Part shown: piece by piece, positions 37,341 to 46,192 of the stretch
Position numbering within the stretch: the stretch's first letter is position 1
Layout of the letters: each line of letters starts with the position of its first letter
Assembly: GCA_016342745.1 (NCBI GenBank)
Contig: JAEINT010000016.1
Coordinates: 62,001-126,000 of the forward strand
DNA length: 64,000 nucleotides
DNA from: Labilibaculum sp.
Lineage (GTDB): Bacteria > Bacteroidota > Bacteroidia > Bacteroidales > Marinifilaceae
Direction of reading: 5' to 3'
Made by a program: the position numbers and the translations under genes
The notes under the pieces: model-generated
What the model was told of the DNA's origin: nothing
Databases searched by the model: none
What the model saw: only the letters and a program-made list of their open reading frames with translations

Positions 37341-39980
37341 ATGAAATATTTATCAACTTTCATATTAATCGGCTTCTTTTCCATTTCTTCTTTTCAGGTT
37401 TATGCTCAGGTGAATGCCAATAGACCAAGAATTGAGTTGGGTAAGGAGAGGTTTGATTGGTTGAAATCAAATATTTCGAGTGGCGATAGCGGAGATACTT
37501 ACAGTTCTTTCAAGAATAGTTACGATAACAATTGGATTACCGATTCAGACCATTACTTGGCTGGATCAGATGCTAATCAATGGTCTTACTCTTGGAACAG
37601 TACCGATGCCTTTGTTTTGTCAAAAATGACTGCTTTTTTGCTTCAATTGGGAAGCGATAATCTGGCAAAAGATCGTTGTGAGTTTATCATTGGAGAATAC
37701 ATTACCTACCTAGATGGAATAAACTTTAACAATTATTCTGGCGATACTCAAGAAAACCTGTTGAGAAATAATTGCGATTATGGAGGAATTCTTCTTGATT
37801 GGACTTACGATCACATCAATTCAACTCTTCGTCAGGATTTAGCAGTCTCTTTTTATCGGATGTTGGAATTCTTCATGGAAAATTACATTTTAACTTCATC
37901 GGGGAACAGTTATGTGTCTAGCCATAATATTCGCAATTGTGTAATGACTATGCGTGCAGCCATTGCCTTGCATGGAGCTGATGGTCTATCATCATCTCAA
38001 AAAACACAGGTGAACTCGTGGTTTACAACTTTACTAGATAAATGGGAAAGTGGTATTCTTCCTGCATTTGCGCACTTTCGTGATGATGATGGTGCATGGA
38101 ATTGGGGAGCTGCCTATGGAATGTTTGGTTTTCCTCCTCAATACCAGCTTTTTGATGATATGAAATATGGAACCGATCGTGATTATTATCAAAGTCAAGC
38201 TTGGATAAAGGAATCCATCAATCAGTATTGGTATTTTTATCGCCCTGATAATTATTGTATTCATTTAGGCGATGCCATAGTGAAATTAGATCAGGCAAAT
38301 CGTGTAATGTATCGACATGCTGCCGAGTACGACGATGCCAGAAGCAAATACCTTGTACAGATGTACAATCAATCACAATATCTTCGAAACAGCAATTTGG
38401 TTTTTGCGAAGTTGATGTATAAGGATTTTACGCAGTCTACCGTACCGCATCCGCAACCACCATTAAACTATTGGGCCGATAAAACAGGCTTATCAGTAAG
38501 TAGAACTTCTTGGAATGAGGATGCGACTATGCTTTGGTTTTACAATGCACCAGCAAAGCGTACCGATCATGAACATCGCGATAACAATACTTTTACCATT
38601 ATTAAGGATAAGCCGTTGATCGTAGATGCAGGTTTCTACGATTCTTACGCAACATCGCATTATAACAATTACTACTCGAGAACCATAGCGCATAACTCAA
38701 TTTGCGTGTACGATGGAACCGAAAGCTATCGGAATTTAGGTAGAAGTGTTTCCAATGATGGTGGACAAATAGAGTCCGATCGATTGGAAAATTTAGATGA
38801 CGTTTTTTCTGAAGAACACAAAAGAGGAAAGTGGATTCGTTACGCTTCCGCTGATCATTATTCTTACCAAGTTGCAGATGCAGCTGACTCTTATCAATCA
38901 AATAAATTGGATCGTTTTGAGCGTCGTTTATTGTATCATAAACCCGATCGAGTTATTGTTTTGGATCATCTGCATTTATTAAATACTAGTTCGAGAGTGC
39001 GTAAAGCTAAATACATTAATCACTTTGTAAATAAGCCAACAATTAATGGTAATGTTACCAATACGCAAGTCGCCGATCGAATAGTTACCTATAATGGTAA
39101 AGATTACAAAACCACGAATGGAAAGGGTAGTGTTGCCATTCGTACTTTACTTCCTGAGCTAACGTCTACCACATTAATTGGCGGAAGTGGATATGAATAT
39201 TGGGTTGATGGAACTAACTATCCTCCAAATCAAAGTATTGATTTAGAAAATGAACATCCTGGCTATTGGCGTATTGAGGTTGAACCAACTGCTGTGAAAG
39301 AAAATCAGGTATTTTTACACACCATTAAAATTGCAGACAATACGAATCCAGCCAATGCTGGTGGAAAATTGCATTCCAATGAAACAAGCATTGGTATCGA
39401 TTGGGAAAATCACTTGTATTTGTTTCATGCAGAAGGTGATACTGCTTCAATATCTTATTCGGTGAGTGAGCTTCCTGGTAACCGAAGCATCACTGTTTTT
39501 GCCCTCGATTTAAAGAGCAATACAACTTTCGGAGTATTTATTGATGAGGTATTGAAACGAACAGGAGATTCCAACTCTGATGGTATTTTGGAGTTGAATG
39601 TCGATCTTTCAGAGGGAAATCATACGCTTGTGGTTAAGGATACCATAGCTGGAGATCCTGATCCTGACGATCCCGATGATCCCGACCCGGATGATCCAGA
39701 TCCCGATGATCCAGATCCGGAAGAACCAAATGAGGAAAGATTAGGTCTTGTAAAAGTATATCCTAATCCAAATAATGGGGAATTTTCGATAGAAATCGAT
39801 GAGGATGAGGTAAATGAATTTGTGGTGAATATATATGATTCCAATGGACGCATGATGTCTCAACATCAAGAATCGGGTAATAGAGCTGATTTGGATTTAA
39901 GTGCTTTAACTGCAGGCCTTTATTTTTTGGTGATAAAATATATGGGGAAAACGGTAAAGAAAAAGATTGTAATAATCTAA
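37341..39980 (+). CDS. Type IX-secreted heparinase II/III-like polysaccharide lyase
   Basis: An 879 aa secreted protein. Signal peptide (FILIGFFSISSFQVYAQ), then an N-terminal alpha-helical toroid (~30-370) with NYSGDTQENLLRNNCDYGGILLDW-type helices, then a heparinase II/III-like beta-sandwich domain (~385-700; RTDHEHRDNNTFTIIKDKPLIVDAGFYD, YYSRTIAHNSICVYDG). An acidic Asp-Pro repeat linker spans ~771-798, and a type IX secretion (Por) sorting domain closes the protein (VKVYPNPNNGEFSIEI...LTAGLYFLVIKYMGKTVKKKIVI). It should be exported to the cell surface. The substrate is a uronic-acid polysaccharide by family, but no sulfatase, SusC/D or glucuronyl hydrolase is nearby to narrow it. Confidence 0.88.
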   Translation: MKYLSTFILIGFFSISSFQVYAQVNANRPRIELGKERFDWLKSNISSGDSGDTYSSFKNSYDNNWITDSDHYLAGSDANQWSYSWNSTDAFVLSKMTAFLLQLGSDNLAKDRCEFIIGEYITYLDGINFNNYSGDTQENLLRNNCDYGGILLDWTYDHINSTLRQDLAVSFYRMLEFFMENYILTSSGNSYVSSHNIRNCVMTMRAAIALHGADGLSSSQKTQVNSWFTTLLDKWESGILPAFAHFRDDDGAWNWGAAYGMFGFPPQYQLFDDMKYGTDRDYYQSQAWIKESINQYWYFYRPDNYCIHLGDAIVKLDQANRVMYRHAAEYDDARSKYLVQMYNQSQYLRNSNLVFAKLMYKDFTQSTVPHPQPPLNYWADKTGLSVSRTSWNEDATMLWFYNAPAKRTDHEHRDNNTFTIIKDKPLIVDAGFYDSYATSHYNNYYSRTIAHNSICVYDGTESYRNLGRSVSNDGGQIESDRLENLDDVFSEEHKRGKWIRYASADHYSYQVADAADSYQSNKLDRFERRLLYHKPDRVIVLDHLHLLNTSSRVRKAKYINHFVNKPTINGNVTNTQVADRIVTYNGKDYKTTNGKGSVAIRTLLPELTSTTLIGGSGYEYWVDGTNYPPNQSIDLENEHPGYWRIEVEPTAVKENQVFLHTIKIADNTNPANAGGKLHSNETSIGIDWENHLYLFHAEGDTASISYSVSELPGNRSITVFALDLKSNTTFGVFIDEVLKRTGDSNSDGILELNVDLSEGNHTLVVKDTIAGDPDPDDPDDPDPDDPDPDDPDPEEPNEERLGLVKVYPNPNNGEFSIEIDEDEVNEFVVNIYDSNGRMMSQHQESGNRADLDLSALTAGLYFLVIKYMGKTVKKKIVII
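39651..39730 (+). repeat. Asp-Pro-Asp linker repeat inside the lyase gene
   Basis: A short tandem-like tract of GATCC(C/A)GAT units encoding repeated DPDDPDPDD residues between the catalytic part and the sorting domain. It is prone to length change by slippage. Confidence 0.85.
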
Positions 39981-40001
39981 ATCTTTACCGATGAAATAGA
40001 T

Positions 40002-40208
40002 TTATTCCTGAGTATATTCTAAAATGTCAGATGGCTGACATTCTAATATCTCGCAAATAGCTTCTAGAGTAGAAAACCTAATTGCCTTGGCCTTACCCGT
40101 TTTTAAGATGGATAGGTTGGCATTGGTAATTCCTATTCTTTCGGCCAATTCGTTACTTCTCATTTTACGTTTGGCCAGCATTACATCTAAATTTACAATT
40201 ATTGGCAT
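40002..40208 (-). CDS. Small Cro/C1-type HTH regulator (YozG-like)
   Basis: A 68 aa single-domain helix-turn-helix protein: IVNLDVMLAKRKMRSNELAERIGITNANLSILKTGKAKAIRFSTLEAICEILECQPSDILEY. The recognition helix is ITNANLSILKTGK. It is encoded 3 bp after a DUF2975-like membrane protein, a pairing known in Bacteroidota and Firmicutes (YozG/YoaS-like), so the two probably work as one unit. DNA target not identified. Confidence 0.92.
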   Translation of the reverse strand: MPIIVNLDVMLAKRKMRSNELAERIGITNANLSILKTGKAKAIRFSTLEAICEILECQPSDILEYTQE

Positions 40209-40211
40209 GGC

Positions 40212-41018
40212 TTAAATTGTTAAATTATTTTCTTGTTCCAGCTTATTGCCCATTTTAAGTAATGAACTTAAAATTAAAAGGGATAAACCTACAATAAAAA
40301 TAGTAATGTCAAAATCATATTGAGGATTGATATATAAGTGCATTGCTTCATCAAGATATTCATTATTTTTTGTTGATGATATGATAACTGCACCAATTTC
40401 TCTGCTGATAATTATTGAAAAGAGTAATTTAAACAATTCAAATGAAATCAATATTAAGCCCAAGTAATTAACTCTTTTTGATATATTTTGTGTGAATGAG
40501 AAATTTCTTAACAATTGTTTAAATATTTTCATCAACTGATAAAAAATGAATATTATAAAGAGAAAACTTAAATATGACTTTCCTATTTGAAGTAAGTAGA
40601 TATGAAACTTGGGTGATTTTACAATTGCATAACCATCTGCGTTAAATTCTGGATTAACTAATAGTTTGTTTGGATAAGTTCGAATTTCATTTCGAATGAT
40701 TCCTTTTTTCGTATTAGGAAGTTGAAGAATGCTATCCGTTTCTGAATCGTGATTGCAAGTAGAATTATGATGATAATTCACTGTGCCATTCATGTTATTG
40801 TTCCTATATTTAACAATGGAATCTGGAATTGATATTCTAATAGAAAAAGGAACCGAATATCCCACATTATGATGATTGCCAACTTGTAAGTTGTTCGCAT
40901 GGCCATTTTTTGTGAAAAGTTCAAAGCTTATATTGAGTACTCCAAAACATAAAGTACCCCAAAATCCTATCGTAACAATTAAATGCAAAATGCCGAGCAA
41001 AATTCTATTTTTTATCAT
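40212..41018 (-). CDS. DUF2975-like membrane protein
   Basis: 268 aa with four hydrophobic segments: near the N-terminus (ILLGILHLIVTIGFWGTLCFG), the middle (SYLSFLFIIFIFYQLMKIF; YLGLILISFELFKLLFSII) and the C-terminus (ITIFIVGLSLLILSSLLKMGN). A polar loop of about 110 residues lies between the first and second. The last three match the DUF2975 layout, including ending in LLKMGNKLEQENNLTI. The long loop is larger than usual for the family. It is cotranscribed with the HTH gene; the function is unknown. Confidence 0.75.
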   Translation of the reverse strand: MIKNRILLGILHLIVTIGFWGTLCFGVLNISFELFTKNGHANNLQVGNHHNVGYSVPFSIRISIPDSIVKYRNNNMNGTVNYHHNSTCNHDSETDSILQLPNTKKGIIRNEIRTYPNKLLVNPEFNADGYAIVKSPKFHIYLLQIGKSYLSFLFIIFIFYQLMKIFKQLLRNFSFTQNISKRVNYLGLILISFELFKLLFSIIISREIGAVIISSTKNNEYLDEAMHLYINPQYDFDITIFIVGLSLLILSSLLKMGNKLEQENNLTI

Positions 41019-41164
41019 TTCAATTAAGGTATTTATTGTTTTACGATAACAAATCTAATTAGAATTATCGAAAAACAATAAAAAACAATCGTTAATTAAT
41101 TATTTCCAATGATTTTTATCCTATAAAATTCTTTTATCTTTATACTTTACCAATTTTCATCTTC

Positions 41165-42292
41165 ATGTATCAAAACATTATCCTTCTTTTTGTTTCAGTT
41201 CTGTTAATTGCAGCATGTCAAAACACTAAAAATAAAAAAACTGTGAACCAAAATAAATATTCCTTCTTCTTAGGAACCTATACCGGTGGAGAATCCAAGG
41301 GGATTTATAAATTGGGAATGGATGAAAACGGTAAAATGAAAATGATTGGTTTAGCGGCAGAAACTAAAAACCCATCCTTTTTAGCTTTTGCCAACAAGCA
41401 GCAAACACTTTTAGCTGTAAATGAGATCAGTTTGGATAATCACATGGGTACGGTTGAGTCTTATGAAGTTAAAGATTCATTGAAATTGATAAGTCGGAAG
41501 GAAAGTGGGGGAGCTCATCCATGCTTTGTGGCAGCAAATAGCGAAGGAGTCGTTCTAACAGCAAATTACACTGGAGGTAATATTGGTTACCTAAAAGTAG
41601 ATGATGAGGGAAAGTTGTCAGGTCTTATGGATGTGCAACAACATATGGGTAAGGGAACTCATCCTAAACGTCAAAATGAGCCACATGCTCATAGCGTTTG
41701 GTTTCAACCAAAATCCAATCAAATAATAGCTGCCGATTTAGGAACTAATGAATTATGGATTTCGAGTATCGATACCAAAACAGATAAATTTGTGCCGGCC
41801 AATAAAAATAAACTATCCTTACCAGATAATTCTGGGCCACGACATTTGGCTTTTCACCCAAATGGAAAATACTTTTTTGTAATTAATGAGCTAAACAATA
41901 CGATAAGTACTTTTGAAATAATTGAAGGAAAGGCATTTTTATTGAAGTCGAGTGTGAGTACTCTACCTACTGATTTTAGTGGGTTTAGCTTTACTGCCGA
42001 CATTCGCATTTCTAGAGATGGTAAATTCCTTTACGGATCTAACCGTGGACACAACAGCATTGCCATTTACGAAGTGCAAAAGGATGGATCTTTAAAATTG
42101 CTTAGACATGAACCAACTCGAGGTGATCATCCTCGTAATTTCAGTCTGTCTCCCGATGATAAATTCCTTTTGGTAGCAAACAAAAATGCGAATAACATTG
42201 TTTGCTTTGAAAGAAATCTGGAAACAGGCTTGTTAACTTTCGTTGATGAAATAAAAGCTCCAAGTCCTGTATGTATTCTCTTTAAAAAGTAG
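41165..42292 (+). CDS. Lactonase-family lipoprotein (6-phosphogluconolactonase-like)
   Basis: 375 aa with a lipoprotein signal (LLIAACQN). The mature part is a seven-bladed propeller of the lactonase family (PF10282): YSFFLGTYTGGESKGIYKLGMDENGKM, GGAHPCFVAANSEGVVLTANYTGG, EPHAHSVWFQPKSNQIIAADLGTNELW, GPRHLAFHPNGKYFFVINEL, RDGKFLYGSNRGHNSIAIYEV and GDHPRNFSLSPDDKFLLVANKNANN. Cytosolic family members hydrolyse 6-phosphogluconolactone; export as a lipoprotein suggests a periplasmic sugar lactone instead, so I give no gene symbol. Confidence 0.88.
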   Translation: MYQNIILLFVSVLLIAACQNTKNKKTVNQNKYSFFLGTYTGGESKGIYKLGMDENGKMKMIGLAAETKNPSFLAFANKQQTLLAVNEISLDNHMGTVESYEVKDSLKLISRKESGGAHPCFVAANSEGVVLTANYTGGNIGYLKVDDEGKLSGLMDVQQHMGKGTHPKRQNEPHAHSVWFQPKSNQIIAADLGTNELWISSIDTKTDKFVPANKNKLSLPDNSGPRHLAFHPNGKYFFVINELNNTISTFEIIEGKAFLLKSSVSTLPTDFSGFSFTADIRISRDGKFLYGSNRGHNSIAIYEVQKDGSLKLLRHEPTRGDHPRNFSLSPDDKFLLVANKNANNIVCFERNLETGLLTFVDEIKAPSPVCILFKK

Positions 42293-42297
42293 GTTTT

Positions 42298-42609
42298 TTA
42301 TTGGTGGATACACGTAAATTCGATTAGCATTAATTCATCCGATTCGTGAAGATTTGGGTAAAATGTACGAAGTGCATACCACAATTCACCTTTAGAATGA
42401 AATCCATCTTTTTGAACATCTTCAGCATCCATATCATCAAATGTCTTGTAAGAAATAGCCTTAATTTCAATCGGGATGGCTCTTCCATCAGAAAAGATAG
42501 CTTCGCCTTTTCCTAAATTTGGAACAGGCTCATCTATTCTGGCTGTTTGTATTTTACTTCCCTTTAAAATTGCAATGTAAAAGTCTTCGTGAAAGTGGAT
42601 TTGAGACAT
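42298..42609 (-). CDS. ASCH-domain-like small protein
   Basis: A 103 aa protein resembling the ASCH/PUA-like fold (IHFHEDFYIAILKGSKIQTARI; GEAIFSDGRAIPIEIKAISYKTFDDM; LMLIEFTCIHQ), a nucleic-acid-associated domain with no assigned reaction. It is last in the four-gene minus-strand operon, 12 bp after the Nudix gene. Confidence 0.7.
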   Translation of the reverse strand: MSQIHFHEDFYIAILKGSKIQTARIDEPVPNLGKGEAIFSDGRAIPIEIKAISYKTFDDMDAEDVQKDGFHSKGELWYALRTFYPNLHESDELMLIEFTCIHQ

Positions 42610-42621
42610 GGTTTTAGCATT

Positions 42622-43068
42622 TTATTTAGATGTAAAGATAGCTTTGTTTAAAGACATTGATACCTTCTCAAATACCAAATTCTGAATGTTTGGATAGGTC
42701 AATTTTTCAGGGAGATCATTAAAAACCTTAATTTCTGTAATTTCCGATTGTGGCAATTCACCCAATTGCAGAATATTCGCGAAGAAAATCCGACCATACT
42801 TTTTTTCACCCTTCCAAACACATGAATAATCGCAAATGCAACGTAAAGAGAATTGTATTGCTCCTGTTTCTTCGTACAATTCTCTTTTGGCAGCTGCAAG
42901 AGCCGATTCTCCATCTTCAATATGACCAGCTGGCATTTCCCACGTTTCTCGTTCACGATGTCGAACAAATACCCATTTATTTTGATAGCGCGAGCATACA
43001 ATAGAGTAGGTGAGCTCGTGCTCAAGAATGCTGAGTGAACTCAAAAAATCAACAATTGGTAGATTCAT
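42622..43068 (-). CDS. Nudix hydrolase
   Basis: A 148 aa protein with an intact Nudix box GHIEDGESALAAAKRELYEETGA (Gx5Ex7REUxEExGU). The preceding VFVRHRERETWEMPAGH is typical of MutT/ADP-ribose-type enzymes. The substrate, a nucleoside diphosphate derivative, is undetermined. It lies 11 bp after the VOC gene and 12 bp before the ASCH-like gene. Confidence 0.95.
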   Translation of the reverse strand: MNLPIVDFLSSLSILEHELTYSIVCSRYQNKWVFVRHRERETWEMPAGHIEDGESALAAAKRELYEETGAIQFSLRCICDYSCVWKGEKKYGRIFFANILQLGELPQSEITEIKVFNDLPEKLTYPNIQNLVFEKVSMSLNKAIFTSK

Positions 43069-43079
43069 GTATTTGATAA

Positions 43080-43505
43080 TTATTCAGAGGTGGATTTGCC
43101 TTTATACATTTCGCTAAATGGTCCTTCAATAGGCTCCCAAAGTTCTACTTTATTACCTTCAGGATCAAGAATCCATCCAAACTTACCGTATTCAAACTCT
43201 TGCATTTCGCCAACAATTTCCACACCTTCTTCCTTTAGTACTTTCAAGAGTTCAACAAGGTTTTCAACGCGATAATTGAACATGAAATCCTTTTTCGATG
43301 GCTGAAAATATTCTGTTTTTTCTTCGAACGGACTCCAAATTGTATAAGCTGTTTCTTCAGGTTTACTTGTTTTTTGCCACTCAAACATTCCACCATATTC
43401 ATCAGGACACTGAATTCCTAAGTGTTTGTTATACCATTCTCTTGTTGCTTTAGGGTTTTCACTTTTGAAAAATATACCGCCAATTCCCGTTACTCTTTTC
43501 TTCAT
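43080..43505 (-). CDS. VOC (glyoxalase/bleomycin-resistance) superfamily protein
   Basis: A 141 aa protein with the beta-alpha-beta-beta-beta halves of the VOC fold: GGIFFKSENPKATREWYNKHLGIQC and then LLKVLKEEGVEIVGEMQEFEYGKFGWILDPEGNKVELWEP. The late Glu in VELWEP is the usual metal ligand. No specific reaction can be assigned. It is the second gene of the operon, 11 bp after the SDR gene. Confidence 0.9.
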   Translation of the reverse strand: MKKRVTGIGGIFFKSENPKATREWYNKHLGIQCPDEYGGMFEWQKTSKPEETAYTIWSPFEEKTEYFQPSKKDFMFNYRVENLVELLKVLKEEGVEIVGEMQEFEYGKFGWILDPEGNKVELWEPIEGPFSEMYKGKSTSE

Positions 43506-43516
43506 ATTTTAGGAGG

Positions 43517-44974
43517 TTATAATTGTGATTCGTTTTTATTGTAACTAATAATTCCTTTTGCCATTCCTCTAAATATAAATAGATGGAACGGATAACTCAT
43601 AATCCAATACAATCTACCCATGATTCCTTTTGGACGAAAGATTGCTTTTTGAGAAATGTAATTTTCATCTTTCTCTTTTTTGATCGTAAATTCTAACCAA
43701 GCTTCTCCAGGTAGTACCATTTCGGCATACAAAAGCAACCTTCCATTTTCCTTATCGGCAAGTAAAACACGCCAAAAATCCAGCGAATCGCCCATTACGA
43801 TTTCTGTTGGATGTCTTCGCCCTCTGTTTAAGCCAACACCACCAAAAAGTTTGTCTAGTAATCCTCTCAATTTCCAAAGCCAATCTCCATAATACCAGCC
43901 TCTGTCTCCACCCAATGCCCAAATATTATCTACTATTCTTTCTGTGTTTTGTCCAATCTGAAACAGTTTATCATCAGTAAAGCAACCATAGGTTGGAGGT
44001 TCAACATATTTCATTTTTTCATTTGGAAGAATACCGCTGCTTAAGGCATCTTTCCATGAGGAGATAACCATTTGTTGCTTAATTTTACCAGTAGCTCTTT
44101 CGATGGACTCTTTGTATGGCATCAATCTTATTTGGAGTTTTGAAGCCAAATCGTTTGGTCGGCAAATAACCTCAATTTTCATGCTGTTTACTAGGTTAAC
44201 AGCAAGATTGTAGGAAGTAGATGTAATGAAATACAACCAATATGATGAGAGACGTGGTGTCATTATGGGAAGACAATAAATCCAGCGTTTTAATTTTCTT
44301 ACTTCGGCGTATTGCAATAACATTTCCTTATAAGTTAGAACTTCAGGTCCACCAATGTCAAAGGTTTTATTCAAGCAATCGTCGTGCTGAAGTACACCAA
44401 TTAAAAAATCAATTACATTGCGAATGGCAATGGGTTGACATTTCGTTAAGAGCCAGTTTGGTGTAGTCATTATCGCCAACTTCTCTACTAAATCTCTTAT
44501 TATTTCGAAGGATGCACTACCTGATCCGACTATAATTCCCGCTCGTAATATGGTATAATAACTTCTACTTTGTTTTAATATGTCTTCTACCTGCTTTCGC
44601 GATTCTAAATGTTTCGATAATTTTTCAACATTTGCAATCCCACTCAAATAGATCACTTGTTTATTTTGAGTTTTATCAATAAACTTCACGAAATTCTTTG
44701 CGCAGATACTTTCCAATTCTTCAAATCCATCCGTTCCGTGCAACATCGAGTGAATTAGATAATAACTAACTTCTATGTCGGTAGGGAGTTTGGAAAGTGA
44801 TTTGTAATCGAGTAAATCTGCTTCGTACACTTGCAGATTGGGGTGGTTTATTTCTTTGGGAGAGAATCGTTCTTTGTTTCGAACACTGCAGACTACAACG
44901 TGTCCCTGATCCAAAAGGATTGGTAATAGTCGTTTTCCGATGTACCCGTTAGCGCCGGTTAGTAGTATTTTCAT
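43517..44974 (-). CDS. NAD(P)-binding SDR / DUF2867 protein
   Basis: 485 aa. The N-terminal ~290 residues form an atypical NAD(P)-binding Rossmann domain (ILLTGANGYIGKRLLPILLDQGH; YYLIHSMLHGTDGFEELE; YTILRAGIIVGSGSASFEIIRDL; DIGGPEVLTYKEMLLQYAEVRK). The C-terminal ~190 residues match DUF2867 (DNIWALGGDRGWYYGDWLWKLRGLLDKLFGGVGLNRGRR; VLLADKENGRLLLYAEMVLPGEAWLEF). The fused layout is common in Bacteroidota and Actinobacteria. The reaction is unknown. It heads the operon and diverges from the xylose regulator. Confidence 0.87.
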   Translation of the reverse strand: MKILLTGANGYIGKRLLPILLDQGHVVVCSVRNKERFSPKEINHPNLQVYEADLLDYKSLSKLPTDIEVSYYLIHSMLHGTDGFEELESICAKNFVKFIDKTQNKQVIYLSGIANVEKLSKHLESRKQVEDILKQSRSYYTILRAGIIVGSGSASFEIIRDLVEKLAIMTTPNWLLTKCQPIAIRNVIDFLIGVLQHDDCLNKTFDIGGPEVLTYKEMLLQYAEVRKLKRWIYCLPIMTPRLSSYWLYFITSTSYNLAVNLVNSMKIEVICRPNDLASKLQIRLMPYKESIERATGKIKQQMVISSWKDALSSGILPNEKMKYVEPPTYGCFTDDKLFQIGQNTERIVDNIWALGGDRGWYYGDWLWKLRGLLDKLFGGVGLNRGRRHPTEIVMGDSLDFWRVLLADKENGRLLLYAEMVLPGEAWLEFTIKKEKDENYISQKAIFRPKGIMGRLYWIMSYPFHLFIFRGMAKGIISYNKNESQL

Positions 44975-45061
44975 ATCTTAAAAGCGATTGTATTCATAAT
45001 TGCCAAAGATTCAATTTACTAAAATATAATTTTATAATAGATCAGATTAAATTATTATTTA

Positions 45062-45090
45062 TACTTTTGGAGCATAACAGAACAGAACAC
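45062..45090 (+). promoter_or_regulatory. xylR promoter -7 element and AGAAC-type operator repeat
   Basis: TACTTTTG (45062-45069) fits TAnnTTTG. It is followed by ACAGAACAGAACAC (45077-45090), a 5-bp-period direct repeat, just where transcription would start. The same repeat stands at the same relative position upstream of xylB. Confidence 0.65.
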
Positions 45091-45107
45091 TAGAATAAGA
45101 TACCCAT

Positions 45108-46103
45108 ATGAAAGCATTTCAATTTACACCAGATAGCAATTCTCCAACACCAAAATTCCAACAACTAATACAGGCATTTCAAGATGCTATTAGTCAGAAG
45201 ATACTGGTTCCAGGAGATGTGTTACCATCTGTTAATCAGATGTGTAAGGAGTGCTCATTGTCGAGAGATACTGTTTTTAAAGCTTATGCAGAACTTAAAA
45301 AACGAAATGTAATTGAGTCTGTTCCAAATAAGGGATATTTTGTAGCAGGAGAGATTACCAGAGTCTTTCTGTTTTTGGATACTTTTAAGGCTTATAAAGA
45401 AGTTCTTTACGATAGCTTTAGAAAAAGTTTGCCAGATAATGTTGCTGTAGATTTGCATTTTCATCATTACAATATCGATGTATTTAAAAGTCAGATAAGA
45501 GAAAGTGTTGGGAAATACAGTACTTATATTGTTATGAATTTTGACCATCCTGAAGTAGTAGAGGCTTTGCAACAAATTGATCCTAAAAAAGTATTAATAA
45601 TTGACTGGAATGTTAACGCTAATGATCAACAATCGCAGATCTTTCAGGATTTTGGAGGATCGGTATTTGATTCCCTTCAGTTTGGTGTTGAGCGGATTAA
45701 AAAGTACGATCATTTCTGTTTGGTGTATCCAGATTATACCTATCATCCATACGAAACTGTTGAGTTTTTTCTTCGATTTTGCAAAGCCAATGGGGTTAAG
45801 CATTCTATCGTAACGGATTCTGATTCCATAGAAGTGAAGAAGAATACCGTCTACTTCTCGGTTAGTGATCGGGCGATGGTTAAGATTTTAGACAAAGCAA
45901 GAGCTAAGAATTTAGAGTTTGGTACTGATATTGGTTTGATTTCTTACAATGAAACGCCAATGAAAAAATATATAGACAAAGGAATTACAGTTATTTCTAC
46001 AGATTTTGAAATGATGGGTAAAAAAGTTGCTGACTTTGTAAATAACTCAATAAGAGAATCATACTGCGTTCCAACCAAGCTTATTTTAAGAAAATCATTA
46101 TAG
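45108..46103 (+). CDS. xylR: GntR-family transcriptional regulator of xylose genes
   Basis: 331 aa. Residues ~15-80 form a GntR winged helix (FQDAISQKILVPGDVLPSVNQMCKECSLSRDTVFKAYAELKKRNVIESVPNKGYFVAG). Residues ~85-330 form a periplasmic-binding-protein-like effector domain (GSVFDSLQFGVERIKKYDHFCLVYPD; GTDIGLISYNETPMKKYIDKGITVISTDFEMMGKKVADFVNNSI). This is the type of regulator that heads Bacteroides xylose loci. It lies 89 bp upstream of xylB with the same repeat before both genes, so autoregulation and control of xylBAE are likely; the inducer (xylose) is inferred. Confidence 0.88.
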   Translation: MKAFQFTPDSNSPTPKFQQLIQAFQDAISQKILVPGDVLPSVNQMCKECSLSRDTVFKAYAELKKRNVIESVPNKGYFVAGEITRVFLFLDTFKAYKEVLYDSFRKSLPDNVAVDLHFHHYNIDVFKSQIRESVGKYSTYIVMNFDHPEVVEALQQIDPKKVLIIDWNVNANDQQSQIFQDFGGSVFDSLQFGVERIKKYDHFCLVYPDYTYHPYETVEFFLRFCKANGVKHSIVTDSDSIEVKKNTVYFSVSDRAMVKILDKARAKNLEFGTDIGLISYNETPMKKYIDKGITVISTDFEMMGKKVADFVNNSIRESYCVPTKLILRKSL

Positions 46104-46141
46104 TTTTTTGAAAGATTCTTTTTTTATTTCAAAAACAGTTA

Positions 46142-46175
46142 TATATTTGCCTCAGAACAGAACAGAGCAGAACGG
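46142..46175 (+). promoter_or_regulatory. xylB promoter -7 element and AGAAC-type operator repeat
   Basis: TATATTTG (46142-46149) is a full TAnnTTTG match. CAGAACAGAACAGAGCAGAACG (46153-46174) follows: four AGAAC/AGAGC-like units with 5-bp spacing, overlapping the expected transcription start. It is the best candidate binding site of the GntR regulator. Confidence 0.7.
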
Positions 46176-46192
46176 AATAAAAAGATTATAAA

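Noticed and set aside
39620-39853. Antisense ORF rich in Gly-Ser repeats
   Set aside because: It is the complement of the Asp-Pro linker repeat in the lyase gene, not a gene.
46153-46174. Possible CRISPR-like short repeats (AGAAC units)
   Set aside because: 5-bp period with no spacers and no cas genes; better explained as a regulator binding site.
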